Positions 28,659 to 36,822 of a stretch of 64,000 nt of DNA are shown here, piece after piece. The stretch comes from Bin94 sp965215535 (GTDB lineage: Bacteria; Gemmatimonadota; Gemmatimonadetes; Longimicrobiales; Gaopeijiaceae), in assembly GCA_965215535.1 (NCBI GenBank), contig OZ244063.1, positions 310,001 to 374,000 of the forward strand, given 5' to 3'. Each line of letters begins with the position of its first letter. Positions within the stretch are counted from its first letter, which is position 1. The notes under the pieces were generated by a model. That model was not told where the DNA came from. It ran no database searches and saw only the letters and a list, made by a program, of their open reading frames with translations. The position numbers and the translations under genes are program-made.

Positions 28659-29670
28659 TCGCCCGCCCCAGGCCGCGCGCACCCGCGCAGGCGAGCCCGC
28701 CACCCTCCTCGAAGCCGTTGCCGAGGCGCTGTGGGAGGAGATGGAGCGCGACGAGCGCGTCTTTCTCATGGGCGAGGACATTGGCGTCTATGGCGGTGCC
28801 TTCAAGGTGACCCGGGGATTTCTCGATCGCTTTGGGTCCGAGCGCGTGATCGACACCCCGATTGCGGAGGGCGGATTCACCGGTGCGGCGGCCGGCGCGG
28901 CGCACATGGGATTGCGGCCGGTCGTCGAGATGCAGTTCATGGACTTTATCTCGCCCGCCTACGATGTCCTGACCAACTACATCGCCACCTCGCTCTACCG
29001 CGGCTCCGGCCCCCTGCCCCTGGTGGTGCGCGGTCCCGCAGGTGGCGGCAATCGCGGCGGCCCCTTCCACTCCCAGAATGTGGAGATGGCGTTCTTTCAT
29101 ACCCCCGGCCTCCAGATCGTCTATCCGGCCACCCCGGGCGATGCCAAGGGGCTCCTCAAAAGCGCAATCCGCGACGACAATCCCATCCTCTTCCAGGAAC
29201 ACAAGGGGCTTTACCGCGCCCCCTTCTGCCGCGAGAAGCTGCCCGACGGCGATCATCTGGTGCCGATCGGCAGGGCGCGCCTGGCGCTCGAGGGCGAAGA
29301 TCTTACGATCGTCAGCTATGGGCTGATGGTACACCGCTGCCTGGAGGCCGCCGCAGCGCTGGCGCGAGACCGGATTCGGGCCGAGGTCATCGATCTGCGC
29401 ACACTCCTGCCCCTGGACGAGGACACGATTGCGGATTCGGTGCGCAAAACGGGCAAGCTCCTGATTGTCCACGAAGACACCCGCACCGGCGGAATTGCCG
29501 GCGAGATCGCGATGCGGGTCAATGAGCGCGCATTCGAATGGCTCGACGGACCGATTCTGCGCGTCACCGCCATCGACGCACCCGTGCCCTTCAGCGGAGA
29601 GCTCGAGGACTATTTTCTCCCCTCCGTTGCCGATGTGGTTACGGCGGGGCGTTATCTTTTCCGGTACTGA
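28648..29670 (+). CDS. 2-oxoacid dehydrogenase E1 component, beta subunit
   Basis: This is the beta half of the thiamine-dependent E1 of a pyruvate or branched-chain 2-oxoacid dehydrogenase. The 340-aa protein is canonical: MGEDIGVYGG, then DTPIAEGGFTG with Glu74, which activates the thiamine N1', and GPFHSQNVE with His141. The C-terminal transketolase domain includes IVSYG, AEVIDLRTLLPLD and HEDTRTGG. The substrate (pyruvate or branched chain) cannot be told from sequence. The contrast with the degenerate alpha partner is notable. ATG 28648 overlaps the upstream gene by 11 bp; E2 follows after 36 bp. Confidence 0.93.
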   Translation: MSTDRPPQAARTRAGEPATLLEAVAEALWEEMERDERVFLMGEDIGVYGGAFKVTRGFLDRFGSERVIDTPIAEGGFTGAAAGAAHMGLRPVVEMQFMDFISPAYDVLTNYIATSLYRGSGPLPLVVRGPAGGGNRGGPFHSQNVEMAFFHTPGLQIVYPATPGDAKGLLKSAIRDDNPILFQEHKGLYRAPFCREKLPDGDHLVPIGRARLALEGEDLTIVSYGLMVHRCLEAAAALARDRIRAEVIDLRTLLPLDEDTIADSVRKTGKLLIVHEDTRTGGIAGEIAMRVNERAFEWLDGPILRVTAIDAPVPFSGELEDYFLPSVADVVTAGRYLFRY

Positions 29671-29706
29671 ATCCGGTACTCAAACCTCTGCGGAACCCCA
29701 ATTCAA

Positions 29707-31131
29707 ATGTCCCAGATCGAAGTGACAATGCCCCAAATGGGTGAATCGATTGCCGAAGGGACGGTGTCCCGTTGGCTGAAGGCCCCCGGCGACGCAGTCG
29801 AGCGCGACGAGCCCATCCTCGAGGTCTCGACCGACAAGGTCGATGCCGAAATTCCCTCGCCTGCCGATGGCGTTCTGGCCGAGATCCTGGTGGCCGAGGG
29901 CGACACCGTCGAGGTCGGTACCGTTCTGGCCCGCATCGCAGCGGGTGGGGCGGCGGCCGCCGCCCCACCCGCTGCCGTCGCGGAAGAGCCCGCGACAGCG
30001 GTCTCGGCCACGACGGTTGTGCCGGGTCCATCGTCGCCGCCGGCCGGCGGCGACGATGGACCGGCCTGCACAACCACCAGCGAAGAGCGGCTCCGTACCC
30101 GCTCCACACCCGTGGTACGGAGGATTGCCGAGGAAGCCGGAGTGGATATCGCTGCGGTGGCCGGCACCGGGCATCAGGGTCGGGTCACCAAGCAGGACAT
30201 CCTGGCCTATATCGAGAATGGCGGCGCCCCCGCACCCGCCGCAGCGCCGGCCCCTGCGCCGCCCGCACCAGCTTCACCTCCACCTGCGGCTCCTGCCGCC
30301 GCTCCAGTCGCCACACCTGCGCCGGCCCCACCCCCGCCTCGCCCCGCCCCGGCTGCGGTCTCCGCTCCGAGCGACCTCTGGGATCGTTTCCAGCGGGAAG
30401 TCGAGCACCCCGTGTTCCCGGTCCGCGCGGGCGACCGCGTCGAGACCATGGACAAGATGCGTCGCCTGACCGCCGAGCACATGGTTCTGGCCAAGCGCAT
30501 CGCGCCCCACGTCCACTCGGTCATCGAGATCGACTTCTCGGTTGTCGACCGGATCCGGCGCGAAAACCGCGAAAGGTGGGCCAGCCGCGGCGCCAGGGTT
30601 TCCTATACCGCCTTCGTGGTCTGGGCCTGCTCCCGGCTGCTGCGCGAATTCGCCTCGGTCAATGGCGTCATCTCGGGCGACAACATCATCTACCGCACCT
30701 CGGTCAATATCGGCATGGCGGTCGATCTGAACCCGGGGCTGATCGTTCCGGTCATCCACGATGCCGACGACCTGAGCCTGACCGGAATCGCGCGGCGCAT
30801 CATCGACCTCTCCGAACGCGCACGCTCGCGCGCGCTGGCGCCGGCTGAAATCCAGGGAGCCACCTTCACCATCACCAATCCGGGCGTCCTCGGCACCCTG
30901 ATGGGAATGCCGGTCATTCCCAAGGGAACCTCTGCCATTCTGGGCACGGGCGCGATCGAAAAGCGTGTCGTTGCGGTCACCGACCCCGATACCGGCCAGG
31001 ATGCGGTGGGAATCCGCAAGCGGTCACTCTTCTCGCTGGGGTATGATCACCGACTCGTCGATGGCGCCGATTCGGCACGCTTCCTCTCGCGTCTCAAGGA
31101 GCTCCTTGAGAGCTTTCCGGACGATGCGTAG
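29707..31131 (+). CDS. 2-oxoacid dehydrogenase E2 component (dihydrolipoamide acyltransferase)
   Basis: E2 forms the core of the complex and transfers acyl groups to CoA. The domains are: a lipoyl domain at 1-80 with Lys44 in STDKVDAEIP; an Ala/Pro linker; a peripheral subunit-binding domain at about 130-170 (TPVVRRIAEEAGVDI, GTGHQGRVTKQDIL); a very Pro/Ala-rich linker at 175-220; and the catalytic domain at about 245-474, ending with the acyltransferase motif YDHRLVDGADSARFL. The DKVDAE form is common to branched-chain and 2-oxoglutarate-type E2. Two perfect 38-bp palindromes lie in the first linker. No lpd (E3) gene is adjacent; lipB follows. Confidence 0.93.
   Translation: MSQIEVTMPQMGESIAEGTVSRWLKAPGDAVERDEPILEVSTDKVDAEIPSPADGVLAEILVAEGDTVEVGTVLARIAAGGAAAAAPPAAVAEEPATAVSATTVVPGPSSPPAGGDDGPACTTTSEERLRTRSTPVVRRIAEEAGVDIAAVAGTGHQGRVTKQDILAYIENGGAPAPAAAPAPAPPAPASPPPAAPAAAPVATPAPAPPPPRPAPAAVSAPSDLWDRFQREVEHPVFPVRAGDRVETMDKMRRLTAEHMVLAKRIAPHVHSVIEIDFSVVDRIRRENRERWASRGARVSYTAFVVWACSRLLREFASVNGVISGDNIIYRTSVNIGMAVDLNPGLIVPVIHDADDLSLTGIARRIIDLSERARSRALAPAEIQGATFTITNPGVLGTLMGMPVIPKGTSAILGTGAIEKRVVAVTDPDTGQDAVGIRKRSLFSLGYDHRLVDGADSARFLSRLKELLESFPDDA
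29938..29975. repeat. Perfect 38-bp palindrome in the E2 linker
   Basis: The two 19-base halves are exact reverse complements, with the centre between 29956 and 29957 (half-site GCAGCGGGTGGGGCGGCGG). It encodes the Ala/Gly/Pro linker just after the lipoyl domain. RNA from it could form a very stable hairpin within the coding region. Confidence 0.9.
30025..30062. repeat. Second perfect 38-bp palindrome in the E2 linker
   Basis: The half-site GGTCCATCGTCGCCGCCGG is followed directly by its exact reverse complement, centred between 30043 and 30044, 87 bp from the first palindrome's centre. It encodes GPSSPPAGGDDGP, and the same peptide is encoded on the opposite strand. Confidence 0.9.
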
Positions 31132-31276
31132 CACTCTCTGGAACATGCGCTTCGATGGGTAGCCACACTCTGCCGAGAGACCCCGACGCCCGCCCCTCGC
31201 TCGGCTGCGGTCGCGCTCCGGCGGCTCCGGAAAAGACGCGGCTCCGCATCATCCGCGAAGGGTTGCCGCAGGGGGC

Positions 31277-31990
31277 GTGACGACCCTTCCGGCGCAGATG
31301 TGGCGGGCAAGATCGCTCGCGGTGCGCTATCCGGGACGGCTCGCGTATGGCGAGGCGGTGGCATTGCAGGAAGATCTTGTCCGGCGTCGCAGACATGGCC
31401 GGATCCCCGACACCCTTCTCCTCCTGGAGCACCCTCACGTCATTACCGTGGGCTCCGGGGGCGACCGGCGTCATGTACTCGACTCGCCCACCGAGCTCGC
31501 AGCGCGCGGAATCGAGGTGCATCGGGCGGGCCGTGGCGGCGACGCAACCTATCATGGTCCGGGCCAGATCGTCGGCTACCCCATCCTCGACCTCAAACCC
31601 GACCTGAAGGATCTGCACGCCTATCTGCGAGCGCTGGAAGAGGTGCTGATCCGGGCGCTCGGCTCCTTCGGGGTCAAGGGCGGGCGCGACCGCTCCGCCA
31701 CCGGGGTCTGGGCCGGCGACGCCAAGGTGGCAGCGATCGGAATTCGCGTCTCTTCCGGCTGGATCTCCTCGCACGGCTTCGCCCTCAACGCCGACACCGA
31801 CCTCTCCTACTTCGGCACCATCGTTCCCTGCGGGCTCGCCGGGCGTCCGGTGACCAGCCTGACCCGTCTGCTCGGCTACCGCGTACCTCCCCACACCGTG
31901 GCGCCCTCCATCGCAAGGGCCATGCAGACCGTTTTCGGCTACGGGTCCATCGACGATTCCGGCTGGCCGGAGCTGGATGCCCCCGGGTAG
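31277..31990 (+). CDS. lipB: Octanoyltransferase (lipoyl synthesis)
   Basis: LipB moves octanoate from acyl carrier protein to the lipoyl-domain lysine, the first step of lipoate assembly. The 237-aa protein carries the family motif RGGDATYHGPGQIVGYPI, the lysine in GDAKVAAIGIRV, and the acyl-thioester Cys in GTIVPCGL. The start is GTG 31277; ATG 31298 is a shorter option. It is 145 bp after the E2 gene, whose Lys44 is a natural substrate, so co-location makes functional sense. lipA is not in the window. Confidence 0.95.
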   Translation: MTTLPAQMWRARSLAVRYPGRLAYGEAVALQEDLVRRRRHGRIPDTLLLLEHPHVITVGSGGDRRHVLDSPTELAARGIEVHRAGRGGDATYHGPGQIVGYPILDLKPDLKDLHAYLRALEEVLIRALGSFGVKGGRDRSATGVWAGDAKVAAIGIRVSSGWISSHGFALNADTDLSYFGTIVPCGLAGRPVTSLTRLLGYRVPPHTVAPSIARAMQTVFGYGSIDDSGWPELDAPG

Positions 31991-32098
31991 AGCTCCCCGG
32001 CTGCGTTCCTGCCCGGCCGCCTGCCGGCACCATCCCAAGGCCACATGCCCACCGGATCGCGACCCTCGGTATCCTCTGTCCTGCCGGTCCGGCGCGCG

Positions 32099-32704
32099 CT
32101 ATTCACGATCTGCCAGCCACTGCGGATAGCCCGATTCCTGCGGGCGCAGGGCGTGCGTCTGCAGGGTGGCGGCCTGCTGTGCCAGCATGTTGACATATTC
32201 GTTGCGGGGATTGCCCGCATGACCGCGCACCCACACCCACTCCACCCGGTGCCGCGCCATCAGCGCATCCAGCTCGCGCCACATCGCCACATTCTCGATC
32301 GCGCCGCCCTTGCGTCTCCATCCGCGCCGCTTCCATCCCCATATCCACTCCGACGCGCCCTTCACCAAGTACTGCGAATCCGAAACGAAGCGCACGTTGC
32401 AGGCCCTGCGCAGAGCGCCAAGGGCAAGAGTTGCGCTGACGAGCGCCATGCGGTTGTTGGTTGTGGAGGCATAGGCGGTCCAGAGGTCCCGGCGCATCAC
32501 CTCGTTTCCCCGGTGGAACTCCAGGAGCACCGCGGCGCCTCCGGGGCGCGGTCGATCCCTGAACTGGTTGCCCAGACAGGATTCATCGGCGTGAATTTCG
32601 ACAAAGGGGAGCGCGTCCGGGTTCCCGTCAGGCGCATGTCGGCCCCGCTCAGACGTTCCGGCTTCGTCCGGGCCGTCGTCCCCTCCGCTTTCCCTTCTGT
32701 TCAT
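32099..32704 (-). CDS. rnhA: RNase H type 1-like protein with substituted catalytic acids
   Basis: The fold motifs of RNase HI are clear: HADESCLGNQ, TTNNRMALVSATLALGAL, VRFVSDSQYLVKG, and WVRGHAGNPRNEYVNMLA. RNase HI normally uses Asp10, Glu48, Asp70 and Asp134 (E. coli numbering) to bind two metals. Here the equivalents are Asp40, Ala87, Asp109 and Asn172. His162 (E. coli His124) remains, and Glu41 replaces the glycine after the first Asp, which might compensate. ATG 32704 behind AAGGAGAG is a strong start and gives 201 aa with a roughly 33-residue acidic extension. It is divergent from carA. Confidence 0.82.
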   Translation of the reverse strand: MNRRESGGDDGPDEAGTSERGRHAPDGNPDALPFVEIHADESCLGNQFRDRPRPGGAAVLLEFHRGNEVMRRDLWTAYASTTNNRMALVSATLALGALRRACNVRFVSDSQYLVKGASEWIWGWKRRGWRRKGGAIENVAMWRELDALMARHRVEWVWVRGHAGNPRNEYVNMLAQQAATLQTHALRPQESGYPQWLADRE

Positions 32705-32882
32705 CGTTCTCTCCTTCGGAACCGGATGGCGGATCGCCCGCAGAGCTTCCGGCCAGAACCGCTGGCGGCGGTCCGGGCGCGCCTCTATCGTTACATTCCC
32801 TTCCCAACCTGTTCGGGGGTTCTCCCCGACCGGTGCGCGCATGGTCGCTTCCCGCAAGATATCGACTCTCCGGATTCACGGA

Positions 32883-34088
32883 ATGCCCATGGAATCATTC
32901 GCAGGTGGCGTCCCCGGCGGTTCCTCCGATTCGTTTACACCGGCCCGTCTTCTCCTGGAGGATGGTCGCGAGTTCGCCGGACTGGCCTTTGGATCGTCGG
33001 GGGTGGCGGTGGGCGAGATCGTATTCAATACGGCCATGACCGGCTATCAGGAGATCCTGACCGATCCCTCCTATGCGGGGCAGATTGTGGCGATGACCTG
33101 TCCCCTGATCGGCAACTACGGAACCAGCCCGGAGGACAACGAATCGACCCGGCCGCAGGTGGCGGGCTTCGTCGTGCGCGAGCTGTCGCGGATGAGCTCC
33201 TCGTGGCGAAGTCGTGCCACGCTGGGGGATTATCTGGCAGATCATGGCGTGGTGGCCATTCGCGAGGTGGATACGCGGGCGCTGACCCGTCATATCCGCA
33301 GCCGGGGAGCCATGCGCGGAGGGATTGCGCCGCTCGGCATGGCAACGGCCGATCTGCGCGAACGCATCCTGGCGCATCCGCCGATGGAGGGAAGGGATCT
33401 TGCCTGCGGCGTCTCTACGACCGAGCGTTACGAAGTCGCTTCTGCACAGAGCGAGCCCCGCTGGCATGTGGCCGCGCTGGATCTCGGCGTCAAGTCGAGC
33501 TCTCCGCGCATGCTGGCGGAGCGCGGGTGCCGCGTGACCGTTCTTCCTGCGGAGTGGGGCGCCGAAGAGCTTCTGAAGATGCAGGTCGATGGCCTCTTCA
33601 TCTCCAATGGTCCCGGCGACCCGGCCGCGATTCGGCGGGTGGCCCGCGCGATTCGCCAGGTGGCAGAGCAGGGGATGCCGGTCTTCGGGATCTGTCTCGG
33701 GCACCAGTTGATTGCGCGCGCATTCGGAGGCTCCACCTTCAAGCTGCCCTTCGGGCACCACGGTGCCAATCACCCGGTGATGAACCACGATCGCCACACC
33801 GTCGAGATCACCTCCCAGAACCATGGCTTTGCGGTCCGGGGCGACGGGCAGAATGGCGTGGAGGGGGCGCCTGCTCTGCGTATCACGCACCTCAACCTCT
33901 ACGATCGAACCGTGGCGGGAATTGCGCATCGCACCCTTCCCGTCATGGCCGTACAATACCACCCCGAGGCGGCGCCCGGTCCCCACGACAGCGCCTACCT
34001 CTTCGACCTCTTCGTCGATCTCATGCGGGCATCTCCCTCGGGACGCGCAGCGCGCTCCGGTCGGTCCGTCCCCGCCACCGCCCTCTGA
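32883..34088 (+). CDS. carA: Carbamoyl-phosphate synthase small subunit (glutaminase)
   Basis: CarA hydrolyses glutamine and feeds ammonia to CarB for arginine and pyrimidine synthesis. The N-terminal domain shows ARLLLEDGREFAGLAFG, GEIVFNTAMTGYQEILTDPSY and GNYG. The class I glutaminase domain has SNGPGDP, the nucleophile Cys in FGICLGHQ, and the His/Glu pair in QYHPEAAPGPHDS. ATG 32883 gives 401 aa against 382 in E. coli; ATG 32841 and 32889 are alternatives. carB is not adjacent, so the subunits are encoded separately. It is transcribed divergently from rnhA. Confidence 0.95.
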   Translation: MPMESFAGGVPGGSSDSFTPARLLLEDGREFAGLAFGSSGVAVGEIVFNTAMTGYQEILTDPSYAGQIVAMTCPLIGNYGTSPEDNESTRPQVAGFVVRELSRMSSSWRSRATLGDYLADHGVVAIREVDTRALTRHIRSRGAMRGGIAPLGMATADLRERILAHPPMEGRDLACGVSTTERYEVASAQSEPRWHVAALDLGVKSSSPRMLAERGCRVTVLPAEWGAEELLKMQVDGLFISNGPGDPAAIRRVARAIRQVAEQGMPVFGICLGHQLIARAFGGSTFKLPFGHHGANHPVMNHDRHTVEITSQNHGFAVRGDGQNGVEGAPALRITHLNLYDRTVAGIAHRTLPVMAVQYHPEAAPGPHDSAYLFDLFVDLMRASPSGRAARSGRSVPATAL

Positions 34089-34205
34089 ACAAAACCCGGG
34101 AATGACAGCAATGCAGTTCGATTCACTGAGCTCGTCGGGGCTCTTGCTCACAGCGGGATTCCCCGCAATCACCATGCAGGGATGCACCATGGAGGAAAAC
34201 GACTC

Positions 34206-34538
34206 ATGACCAAGGCCGATCTCGTCCGGCAGGTTGCCGATGCCATCGGGCCGGGGGTAACGCGAAGAGATTGCGCGCTCGTGGTTGATGGCTTTCTGAA
34301 TGCCGTCAAGCAGGCGCTGGCGAAGGGCGACAACATCGAAATCCGCGGATTCGGCACCTTCAAGGTGCATCGGCGGCGAGCCCGCACGGCACGCAACCCC
34401 CGAACCGGCGAGGCGGTGGCCGTTCCGGAGCGCTGGGCGCCTGCCTTCAAGCCCTCGCGCCTGTTGCGTTTCCAGGTGGAGGGTCTCAAGACGGATGATT
34501 CCCCGACCGACGATCACCCGTCGCGCTCCGGTTGGTAG
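34206..34538 (+). CDS. HU/IHF-family DNA-bending protein
   Basis: This is a nucleoid-associated protein that binds and bends DNA as a dimer. The 110-aa sequence has MTKADLVRQVADA, the helical dimer interface, IEIRGFGTFKVHRRRARTA and the DNA-arm motif ARNPRTGE, followed by VPERWAPAFKPS. Its NPRTGE and PAFKPS features are between HU and IHF, so the subtype is not assigned. A GAGGAAAA ribosome site precedes ATG 34206. A 15-residue acidic/polar tail is extra. The moaD gene starts 15 bp later. Confidence 0.93.
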   Translation: MTKADLVRQVADAIGPGVTRRDCALVVDGFLNAVKQALAKGDNIEIRGFGTFKVHRRRARTARNPRTGEAVAVPERWAPAFKPSRLLRFQVEGLKTDDSPTDDHPSRSGW

Positions 34539-34553
34539 GGAATCTGCCCTGCC

Positions 34554-34799
34554 ATGACCGTGACCGTTCTTCTCTTCGCCGCTCACCGCGAGCTGACCGG
34601 ATCGGAGCGCACCGAGGTCTCCCTGCCCGAGGGTGCGACCGCCGGTGCGCTTCTGGCTGCGCTGAGAGAACGCGGCGAGGGCTGGCGCGCGCTGCCGGAG
34701 CGGTCGGCGGTGGCGGTCAACCGGCGCTATGCCACGACTGGAACCGTGCTGTGCGACGGCGACGAGATCGCACTCATTCCCCCGGTGGCCGGAGGCTGA
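34554..34799 (+). CDS. moaD: Molybdopterin synthase small subunit (sulfur carrier)
   Basis: MoaD is a ubiquitin-like carrier whose C-terminal Gly-Gly is thiocarboxylated to donate sulfur to precursor Z. The 81-aa protein has VTVLLFAAHRELTG at the start, and VAVNRRY, DGDEIALIPPVAGG at the end with the essential di-glycine. It precedes moaE by 7 bp, and the two encode the heterotetrameric synthase. ThiS-like proteins share the fold, but the moaE/moaA context decides. Confidence 0.94.
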   Translation: MTVTVLLFAAHRELTGSERTEVSLPEGATAGALLAALRERGEGWRALPERSAVAVNRRYATTGTVLCDGDEIALIPPVAGG

Positions 34800-34806
34800 G
34801 CGCCTG

Positions 34807-35250
34807 ATGGTCTATGCAGATGTGGTCTGCGAACCGATCGACCCGGCAGCGATCCTCGACCGGGTCGCCGATCCGCGCGACGGCGCCGTCGTGCTCTTTC
34901 TGGGTGTGGTGCGCAACGCCAACGAGGGTCGTCCGGTGAGCGGCATGGAGTATGAGGGCTATGCCGAGATGGCGCGCGAGCAACTGTCCGCCATCGCCCA
35001 CGAAGCGGCTGCACATGCGGGCAGCGACCGGCTGGCGGTGGTTCACCGGCTGGGCACGCTCGCAATCGGAGAGGTCAGCGTGGCGATCGCGGCCTCCACC
35101 CCACACCGCGGGCAGGCCTTCAATACGGCACGCCATGTGATTGAAGAGATCAAGAAGCGGCTGCCCGTCTGGAAGCGCGAGCACTATCTGGACCGCGAAG
35201 TTGCCTGGCTGGATGGCCACCTGCCCCCCGCAGAGGCATCCGAAGGGTGA
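34807..35250 (+). CDS. moaE: Molybdopterin synthase large subunit
   Basis: MoaE binds precursor Z and inserts two sulfurs from MoaD to form molybdopterin. The 147-aa protein contains GAVVLFLGVVRNANEGRPV, MEYEGYAEMA, VVHRLGTLAIGEVSVAIA, HR at the substrate site, and the catalytic-lysine region EIKKRLPVWKREHY. ATG 34807 follows the moaD stop by 7 bp. The TGA overlaps the moaA start as GTGA. Confidence 0.95.
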   Translation: MVYADVVCEPIDPAAILDRVADPRDGAVVLFLGVVRNANEGRPVSGMEYEGYAEMAREQLSAIAHEAAAHAGSDRLAVVHRLGTLAIGEVSVAIAASTPHRGQAFNTARHVIEEIKKRLPVWKREHYLDREVAWLDGHLPPAEASEG

Positions 35251-36284
35251 GCGGCGCCCTGAGTGCTCCCGCAGCCACGGCCCCCGGCGGCGTCACCTCC
35301 CGAATGGTGGACGGATTCGGTCGCTCGATCGAGTACCTGCGCATCTCGGTCACCGACAAATGCAATCTGCGCTGTGTCTACTGTATGCCCGCAGAGGGAC
35401 TTCCCTGGCTTCGCAAACGCGAGATTCTGGACTACGAAGAGATCGCCGAGATCGTGCGGGTTATGGCCGGAATGGGTCTCAGGCGGCTGCGGCTGACCGG
35501 GGGCGAACCCCTTGTGCGCAAGGACTTGACGCGCCTGGTGACGATGCTCGCGCGGATTCCCGAAATCGAGAACATCGCGCTCTCGACCAATGCGGTCCTC
35601 CTCGCTCCCATTGCCGGAGAGCTCAGGGAAGCCGGCATCGATCGCGTCAACATCTCTCTCGATTCGCTGCGGCCCGACCGCACTGACGCCATCGCCCGCC
35701 GCCCGGGAACGCTGGCCAGGGTGCTTGCCGGGCTGGATGCGGCCGCAGAGGCAGGGTTCGATCCGATCAAGATCAATGTCGTCCTCATGCAGGGCGAAAA
35801 CGACGACGAGATCGCCGACTTCGCCGCGCTGACCCGCGACCGGCCCTTCCATGTCCGCTTTATCGAGGTCATGCCGACCGAGTCGAATCTGGAGCTGAGC
35901 GCATCGAACTTCCTCTCCTGCGACGAGGCGCTTGCCCGGGTGCAGGAGGTCGATGCCCTGGAGCCGGTCGCCGGTCCTCCCGGTAACGGCCCCGCCCACT
36001 ACTTCAGCTTCCCCGGCGCCGCCGGCACCATCGGCGTCATCACCCCGATGAGTCACAACTTCTGCGACCGCTGCAACCGCATGCGCCTGACCGCCGACGG
36101 GCAGTTGCGCCCCTGTCTCTTCGGAACGATCCAGACCCCTCTGCGCGACGCGCTTCGCCGGGGCGACGATATCCGGCCGATGATCCGCCACACCCTGCGC
36201 ATCAAGCCCGAGAAGCATCTCCTGGTACAGGGAGCGTCCACCGGTTCCGGCGGCCTGATCGCCCTCTCGCAGACCGGCGGGTGA
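35247..36284 (+). CDS. moaA: GTP 3',8-cyclase (molybdenum cofactor synthesis, radical SAM)
   Basis: MoaA converts GTP to 3',8-cyclo-GTP. The N-terminal radical-SAM cluster cysteines are Cys39, Cys43 and Cys46 (CNLRCVYC), preceded by YLRISVTDK. TGGEPLVRKD is the SAM-binding loop. The second 4Fe-4S cluster binds through CDRCNRMRL and a Cys in LRPCLFG. The protein ends with Gly-Gly (QTGG), the tail needed for catalysis. GTG 35247 overlaps moaE and gives 345 aa with about 20 extra N-terminal residues. moaC, which acts with MoaA, is not in the window. Confidence 0.96.
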   Translation: MSGALSAPAATAPGGVTSRMVDGFGRSIEYLRISVTDKCNLRCVYCMPAEGLPWLRKREILDYEEIAEIVRVMAGMGLRRLRLTGGEPLVRKDLTRLVTMLARIPEIENIALSTNAVLLAPIAGELREAGIDRVNISLDSLRPDRTDAIARRPGTLARVLAGLDAAAEAGFDPIKINVVLMQGENDDEIADFAALTRDRPFHVRFIEVMPTESNLELSASNFLSCDEALARVQEVDALEPVAGPPGNGPAHYFSFPGAAGTIGVITPMSHNFCDRCNRMRLTADGQLRPCLFGTIQTPLRDALRRGDDIRPMIRHTLRIKPEKHLLVQGASTGSGGLIALSQTGG

Positions 36285-36287
36285 GCG

Positions 36288-36766
36288 ATGGCGCCTTCGG
36301 CAACCGGCATGCGCAGCGAGCTGCTGTTCCGGGGGCCTTCAGGGCGTTGCTCCCATCTTCTGTCTCTCGTCGCGCGCCACCCGGCGCGTCCTCTTCGCGC
36401 TCTCCTCTCTGGCGGGCCTGGCTGCATGCTCCGATCATGGCGATTCCAGCCTGCGCCCTGTTCACGAAGCCACCCCGCCTTCTCTACCGGAAAACATTTT
36501 TGTTCCGGTCGCCCAACTGGTTCTTGACGAAGACACGGTGATCATCAACGTATCCCCGCGCGTGACCATCGATTCGGAGACGGGTTCGCTCGTGATCGCG
36601 GACGCCGCAGAGAAAAAGGTGCGCGTTGTATGACCCCCAAGGGGACGATATCGATGGCTCGAACACGCCCAAACTACTTGCGATACAAGGAGAACGACTG
36701 TATTTTGTCGATCCGGCATCGATCATGCCCAATCGTTGGACTGTCGTACGCTTGCGCTCTCCGTAG
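36288..36766 (+). pseudogene. Broken lipoprotein gene, beta-propeller-like fragment with two frame shifts
   Basis: No single frame covers this region, but three frames in succession make sense. ATG 36288 starts one. A second reads ATRRVLFALSSLAGLAAC, a lipoprotein signal with lipobox LAAC, and continues with propeller-like IDSETGSLVIADAAEKKVRV to a TGA at 36631. Removing one T at 36626/36627 would turn VRVV-stop into VRVYDPQG, which is typical of six-bladed beta-propeller proteins. The third frame then runs on through LLAIQGERLYFVDPASIMP to TAG 36764-36766. It is far shorter than a full propeller, so it is a remnant or a badly damaged gene. Base composition is more AT-rich than its neighbours. 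Confidence 0.6.
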
Positions 36767-36822
36767 AGGCACCACTCCACCGCCCCTATTCCGTCCTGCT
36801 CCCATTCACCTTCACGCCCGCC

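Noticed and set aside
32045..34105. A 686-codon plus-strand open frame
   Set aside because: It runs antisense to rnhA and then out of frame through carA. Both real genes have clear family motifs.
34102..34209. A 35-codon frame ending with ATGA overlap at the HU/IHF start
   Set aside because: It could be a leader peptide, but there is no ribosome site, no recognisable motif and the overlap can arise by chance.
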